From a bacterium (lineage in GTDB: Bacteria; Arandabacterota; Arandabacteria; Arandabacterales; Arandabacteraceae), in NCBI GenBank assembly GCA_025774405.1, contig JALGWB010000130.1, positions 1-6,164 of the forward strand: 6,164 bases of DNA, read 5' to 3'. The notes beneath the pieces were generated by a model. The model had not been told where the DNA came from. It made no database searches and saw nothing but the letters and a program-made list of their open reading frames with translations. This document shows, piece by piece, positions 5,062-6,164 of this stretch (the first letter of the stretch is position 1; each line of letters opens with the position of its first letter). Both the position numbers and the translations under genes were made by a program.

Positions 5062-6164
5062 ATGAGATTGCGTATTGCAACTGCTGGCCTTCTTCTCGTG
5101 GTGCTGAGTCTGGCTGGCTGTGTGAGCCAGCAGGCATCGCAGAAGCCGGTGACGACTCCAAAGGAAGAGCAACCTGAGATAAGCGACATTGACAAACATT
5201 ATTATCTGGGTGCCGAGTATTTGCGCAATGAGATGTACGGAGAAGCTACCCGTGAGTTTATGAAAGTTCTTGAGATGGATTCGAATTACCAGAAAGCCTA
5301 TGCAAACCTAGGCTTCATATATCTCCAGCAGGGGCGGCTTGATGAATCTATCAAGATGTATCAGAAGTCGGTCGAGCTTGCACCCAACGATGCAGAGGCA
5401 CATGCAGCGCTTGGCTGGGCATTTACGGCTAACGGTCAGTTTGACAAGGCCCTTGACGAATATCAGGCTGCGATTAATCTCGAACCGGACAAGCCGGACT
5501 ATTTTCTTAACCTTGGGGCAGCTTATGATAAGCAGGGCAGGCTGGCAGAGGCGATTGAAGCCTACCGTAAAGCGGTTGAGCTCGATCCCAATAATCTGAA
5601 GAATGTCTTGACACTCGGCAGCATACTGTATGAGAACAATCTCTATGTGGATGCCATAAGTGTCTATTTGCATGCTCTTGCGCTTGACCCAGAGCAGTTC
5701 AGCGTGATCAAAACCCTGGGCTTCCTCAACCTCAAGATAGAAAACTATGAAGCAGCTGTTGAATTCTATGAACGAGCCGCTACTAAGCGACCAGATGATG
5801 CGCAGATACGTTACTGGCTGGCTGCCTCATATGATAAGTTGGGGAAGACCGATAAGGCGGTTGAGCATATGCAGAAAGCGCTCGAGCTTGATCCGGACAA
5901 TAAGGATCTTTACTGGTTATTGGGTGATCTCCTCAACAAGGCTAAGCGCTACAGTGAGGCAATTGCGATAGCCCGCAAAGGTCTTGAGATAGATCCCCTC
6001 AATGCGGGTTCATTTTGTGTCTGGGGCAAGGCTCTGGAGAAGATGGAGCGCTATGAGGAAGCTATTGATCGCTTCCAAAAGGCTGTCAACTGCCACGATC
6101 CCAACTGGACACCCTACGCCAAAAAGGAGATAGAGCGTCAGCAAAAGCTCATTGAGATTCGAGA
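5062..6164 (+). CDS. Nine-TPR lipoprotein, 3'-truncated by window edge
   Basis: The frame is open from the ATG at 5062 to the right edge (367 complete codons, no stop seen). The N terminus is a clear type II signal peptide: MRLR, hydrophobic core LLLVVLSL, lipobox LAGC with acylated Cys20. Position +2 is Val, not Asp, which in enterobacteria would favour outer-membrane sorting. A polar linker (21-42) follows. Nine gapless 34-residue TPRs then start at 43, 77, 111, 145, 179, 213, 247, 281 and 315, ending at 348. Examples are ANLGFIYLQQGRLDESI and KALELDPDN. The tail PYAKKEIERQQK (351-362) resembles a solenoid-capping helix like that ending the upstream protein, so the stop is probably soon after the edge. 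The likely role is an envelope scaffold for protein-protein contacts. NlpI- or PilF/PilW-like jobs are possible, but no motif selects one. The ribosome binding site is AAAGGAG at 5047. Confidence 0.93.
   Translation, partial: MRLRIATAGLLLVVLSLAGCVSQQASQKPVTTPKEEQPEISDIDKHYYLGAEYLRNEMYGEATREFMKVLEMDSNYQKAYANLGFIYLQQGRLDESIKMYQKSVELAPNDAEAHAALGWAFTANGQFDKALDEYQAAINLEPDKPDYFLNLGAAYDKQGRLAEAIEAYRKAVELDPNNLKNVLTLGSILYENNLYVDAISVYLHALALDPEQFSVIKTLGFLNLKIENYEAAVEFYERAATKRPDDAQIRYWLAASYDKLGKTDKAVEHMQKALELDPDNKDLYWLLGDLLNKAKRYSEAIAIARKGLEIDPLNAGSFCVWGKALEKMERYEEAIDRFQKAVNCHDPNWTPYAKKEIERQQKLIEIR
5188..6105 (+). repeat. Nine tandem TPR-coding units (102 nt each)
   Basis: Nine in-frame 102-nt units (918 nt) encode residues 43-348 of the lipoprotein without a single inserted or deleted residue. 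Units 2, 4 and 7 are closest to the TPR consensus (QGRL.E.I..Y.KAVEL.PN type). Units 5, 6 and 9 are more diverged; unit 9 contains Cys319 and Cys344. Similarity is at protein level, with no long identical DNA stretches noticed. Confidence 0.85.

Noticed and set aside
5308..5673. A 121-codon open frame on the - strand opposite the nine-TPR gene
   Set aside because: It is antisense to a periodic TPR-coding region, which readily gives long complementary frames; there is no independent support.
5188..6105. 102-nt periodicity as a possible CRISPR or satellite array
   Set aside because: The period matches 34-codon TPR units in one open frame. Units differ in DNA sequence and lack identical repeats separated by unique spacers.

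Overview
The window looks like an ordinary chromosomal segment from a diderm (Gram-negative-type) bacterium with roughly balanced base composition and the standard genetic code. The evidence for two membranes is the periplasmic adaptor with an intact RLS tip motif, which docks on TolC-type outer-membrane channels, together with two probable lipoproteins. TPR-rich lipoproteins beside MacAB-like exporters would fit an uncultured FCB-type or deltaproteobacterial-type lineage, but the taxon cannot be fixed from the sequence alone.

Layout: (1) positions 1-2979, + strand, hold a three-gene MacAB-type efflux operon. It consists of a membrane-fusion adaptor cut by the left edge, a MacB/LolD-type ATPase, and an FtsX/MacB-fold permease. 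The spacers are 14 nt and 3 nt. The ATPase and permease genes share one reading frame and are separated only by TAA-CCC, so the E. coli-type fused MacB is split here by a single stop codon. (2) Positions 2957-4189, - strand, hold a monofunctional aspartate kinase (lysC) with two C-terminal ACT domains. It converges on the permease gene and overlaps its 3' end by 23 bp. Its catalytic motifs are intact, but both ACT domains lack residues that are normally conserved. (3) Positions 4190-4294 are a compact divergent promoter region. (4) Positions 4295-4924, + strand, hold a small protein with a lipobox-like N terminus and four gapless TPRs. (5) Positions 4925-5061 are a 137-nt spacer with a small hairpin and a possible promoter. 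(6) Positions 5062-6164, + strand, hold a clear lipoprotein with nine gapless 34-residue TPRs, cut by the right edge.

Functionally there are three independent blocks: an ATP-driven periplasm-to-outside efflux pump lacking its outer-membrane channel in this window, the first enzyme of the aspartate-family amino-acid pathway, and a pair of envelope TPR scaffold proteins. I see no RNA gene, CRISPR array, insertion sequence or phage gene. I found no clearly undescribed system. The points most worth a second look are the in-frame split of MacB, the altered ACT domains of the aspartate kinase and the paired TPR lipoproteins.
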